Source: Toxonevra muliebris (taxonomy: Eukaryota; Arthropoda; Insecta; Diptera; Pallopteridae). From it: 64,000 nt of DNA. Position 1 is the stretch's first letter, and each line of letters opens with the position of its first letter. The position numbers and the translations under genes were made by a program. The notes beneath the pieces are model-generated. The model was not told the origin of the DNA. It ran no database searches and worked only from the letters and a program-made list of their open reading frames with translations. The DNA is taken from positions 90,203,235 through 90,267,234 of the forward strand of contig OY829326.1 in the NCBI GenBank assembly GCA_963691655.1, in the 5' to 3' direction. Below, one piece after another: positions 61,336-64,000 of the stretch.

Positions 61336-62455
61336 ATTGTTTATTGCATAATATCATTCTTTAAAACACTTTCAATTTTGTCGTATAGATTTGTCAGGAT
61401 TTTTTAAATCGTGCACAAGTAGTACACACTCGAACCCATTGGAGAATAAAAACTAGATCGGTTCTAATTATGAATTATACATGACGGTTTCAAATATTCT
61501 ATACCAGTAATAATTATCCTACAGGATGCCGCTAAAATTTTAGTTTGAAAGCAACTGGAAAAATTAAAAAAATTAAAAATGTACTAATTGCCAAACATTT
61601 TTATTCTATTTTTGCTTAATTGCATGTAAATAAAATTATGTAGGAAAAAATATATAATTTAAATCACAACCAATGCGGTTTTATAACAAATTTTACAAAT
61701 CATTTTTTATAATTACGATTTCCTGCCAAAAAAAAAAAAAAAATTATTCATAATAAAAAAGTTGCTTAATAGTTTTGCCATTTTTATTACACTCGAACCA
61801 ATGCCAAAAAAAACTTGTAAATACACAGAAAATAAACACAAAGAGAATCAACAAATTTCCATTCACAAAAAATTTTAATTTTGCAAAAAAACAGAAAACA
61901 AACAAAAACTGAATGAAACTGTGGCAACAATGACTGAAAACCGAGGAAGGAAACTAAAAGACCACAAAGCAATCGGCCACCGTGCGTCTTCCCATTCCTC
62001 TGTATGTCAGTTCATCCGCTCGTTCGCTACATTTGCTCAAATGTGAAGTGTAAACACAATCGAAATGATACTCGAACAGCAAACAAACACCGCAAAAAAA
62101 CATATATGGCCAAGAGCAGAAAGAGAACGAAAGAGAAAGGGAATAACCAGACGAAAAGATGTCATAATTAAAATATGAATTGTTAAAATCTGGCAACACT
62201 CGGGGAAAAAACTATATAATTTATATAAAATAAAAATGAGCTTGTTTAAAAAAACCTTGCGAAATGTTGGCAACTTTTTGTTTGTGGCACTTTCAGTTGC
62301 AAAAAAAAAAAACAAACAGAAAATCAAATCGAAAAAAACATACACCGGCCACACTTAAGTAATGCCACTTCGCTATACACACACAATCTCAAATAAATGT
62401 AAAAGAACAACAATGAAAACTTTTTACTTTATAAAACTTTATTATTAGATAGTAT
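61336..62455. other. gene-free AT-rich stretch
   Basis: No gene or element is recognised. Confidence 0.5.
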
Positions 62456-62459
62456 CTGA

Positions 62460-62698
62460 GTATCTGTTAGATACACATATTTTTATGTGTAATACCAAAA
62501 TAAAGTATCTGCTACGCGCATTTAACAAGAAATTTGTTGTTGGAAGTTTATTATCGCATGATTTTTATACACAAATAAACTAAATTCGACAGCGATGAAA
62601 AAAATGATCAAAGTGATTCATTAAATAATGCTATCTTGATTCTAACATACAAGCAGATACAGATGCAGAAAGCTAGCGTTTGTATCTATTAGATACAC
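62460..62698. repeat. pair of palindromic GTATCT-RTT-AGATAC repeats
   Basis: GTATCTGTTAGATACAC (62460-62476) and GTATCTATTAGATACAC (62682-62698) differ by one base, and each is a palindrome. Extra GATAC/GTATC motifs lie between them. This may be a small element with repeated binding sites. Confidence 0.6.
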
Positions 62699-64000
62699 TT
62701 GTAAGTAAGTGTTCATCTAGATATGAGAGGAGTTGGTGATGATGATTTGTTTTGAAGCAAACTCATCATATTTCCTCTTATTGAAAGTGTAAATAGCGCA
62801 AAATGAAACATGTACAAACTGACAGAATGACTGACTGACTGCCAGTTTGGATTAATAGATATACGTATGTATGTGCTGCTAGATTTTTGAATGTGCACAT
62901 GAGGAAAGATTTATGAACATTTATGTCAATTCTTTTCCCATACTGGTATAACTCGTCATCATTGAAGTTTTAGATTTTTGAATGAAATTGGATAAGAACG
63001 TTGGAATTCAAACCTAATTTCTGCAGACGGTAATAGAGTTCATTCTGACTTATATTTGTGGTTGGTTAAGTTTTAAGCAATTAACGCTTTAGCTTTAGAC
63101 TGTCGGGATTTTTCCTCAAAAATTTATATATATTTGTAACAATCAAGGAGTGCCCAGATATATGAAAAATTAGGGTTTCCTTAATAAAAGTTAGAATAGG
63201 CTGCAAATCTACCAAACTTTATGTTGGACACGAACCCAATCTTAGTAAAGCACTTTGAAGTGTATTGTATCAACTGCCAAAACTACTGTCAACAACTAAC
63301 ACTAATCAGTAAGCCATTTGTTTTATATTTTCGAAGCTGCTAAAGGTGCTTTTGATCTCAGAAATGATTTTTGTCTGCTATCATGTACCGGAGCAAATCA
63401 TTGCTCTTATAAATGCAAGTGTCCTTACTGACCTATCCACGCCCAGTCCAAGCCACTGAACCAAGAAATTTGAAGAGCATATTCCTTCTATAGCGTATGG
63501 CTCCACTAAGAAGGGGTTTTTGGAAATTCCACCTCTAAGGGCGGGACATAGGATTGGGAATTATTTAAACGCCAAAACAAAAGAAGCAATCAAAATTTGA
63601 ACGAGGAGGCAGAATATGGTCATTTTTAACAATAAGGCGTGGCACCAAAAAATGGAGAATGGGTTGGATTGGAAAAGAAGACGGGGCACTTTCCATATAA
63701 CTTTAATCTTCAAATACCCACTGATCACTGCAGTGACCAACCACTTCAGCGGCTATCTGTGGCGCCATTAAAATAAACATCTGATCTTACTGTTTAAAGT
63801 TTTCTTTATACGATACGTACAAATACGAATGGAAAAATGACAACTGCCATATACTTAGTTACAGTTATTTATAACTCGAAAAGCATGTTTTGCAAAAGTT
63901 TTAAGCCACAAACTAAATAAAAGTTTCTTTTTATATAACAAAAATATTGCTGTGTTAAAAAATTTGAGCCAAACGGTATGGAATAATACCAAATAATTGG
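62699..64000. other. gene-free stretch to the window edge
   Basis: No gene or element is recognised. Confidence 0.5.

Noticed and set aside
1..64000. CRISPR arrays, prokaryotic operons or phage genes
   Set aside because: There are no regularly spaced repeats of that type and no dense gene order; everything points to insect nuclear DNA.

Overview
The window looks like nuclear DNA of a cyclorrhaphan fly, most likely a non-drosophilid such as a tephritid fruit fly. This is an inference. The evidence is: strong AT richness, many short TATG/TACA/CA microsatellites, glutamine- and alanine-rich coding exons with CAG/CAA runs, GT-AG introns, and a repeat population of mariner/Tc1, hAT, piggyBac, jockey-type LINE and tRNA-derived SINE sequences. 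There are no operons, Shine-Dalgarno sites or prokaryotic genes.

Only one host gene is supported. It lies on the minus strand near the right side: a 1353-base internal exon (53778 to 52426) and a 233-base internal exon (50468 to 50236). Both have clear splice sites and their phases match (0 to 0, then 0 to 2). The encoded peptide is mostly low-complexity (Ser/Thr, Ala, Gln, Asn runs), and I do not recognise the protein. No start codon, stop codon or promoter of this gene is visible, so further exons should lie outside the window or be too short to see here.

The rest is intron or intergenic DNA filled with decayed mobile elements. From left to right: a pair of diverged direct repeats (0.1-0.6 kb); a dead mariner (2.3-3.2 kb); a Tc1-like relic (5.6-6.3 kb); small inverted-repeat elements (12.1 kb, 18.1 kb); a 971-bp hAT-type element with a perfect 8-bp target duplication (16.2-17.2 kb); a deleted mariner (23.5 kb); a four-part nested complex (26.8-30.1 kb: outer hAT-like element, inner long inverted repeat, a mariner with perfect ends, and a piggyBac-like MITE); piggyBac-like MITEs (35.0 and 36.6 kb); a hAT element with a recognisable transposase relic and a SINE inside it (39.4-40.8 kb); a jockey-type LINE split by a hAT MITE (46.6-48.4 kb); a 312-bp hAT MITE with perfect target duplication (49.8 kb); and a long inverted-repeat element carrying a truncated SINE (57-58.2 kb).

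Four copies of one approximately 300-bp tRNA-derived SINE, all with target-site duplications, tie the window together. Three of them date older insertions: in the hAT element at 39.4 kb, in the intron at 51 kb, and in the inverted repeat at 57 kb. A free-standing 86-nt hairpin at 59.7 kb has microRNA-precursor-like pairing and is the best candidate for an undescribed functional element. I see no defence system, CRISPR array or other gene cluster.
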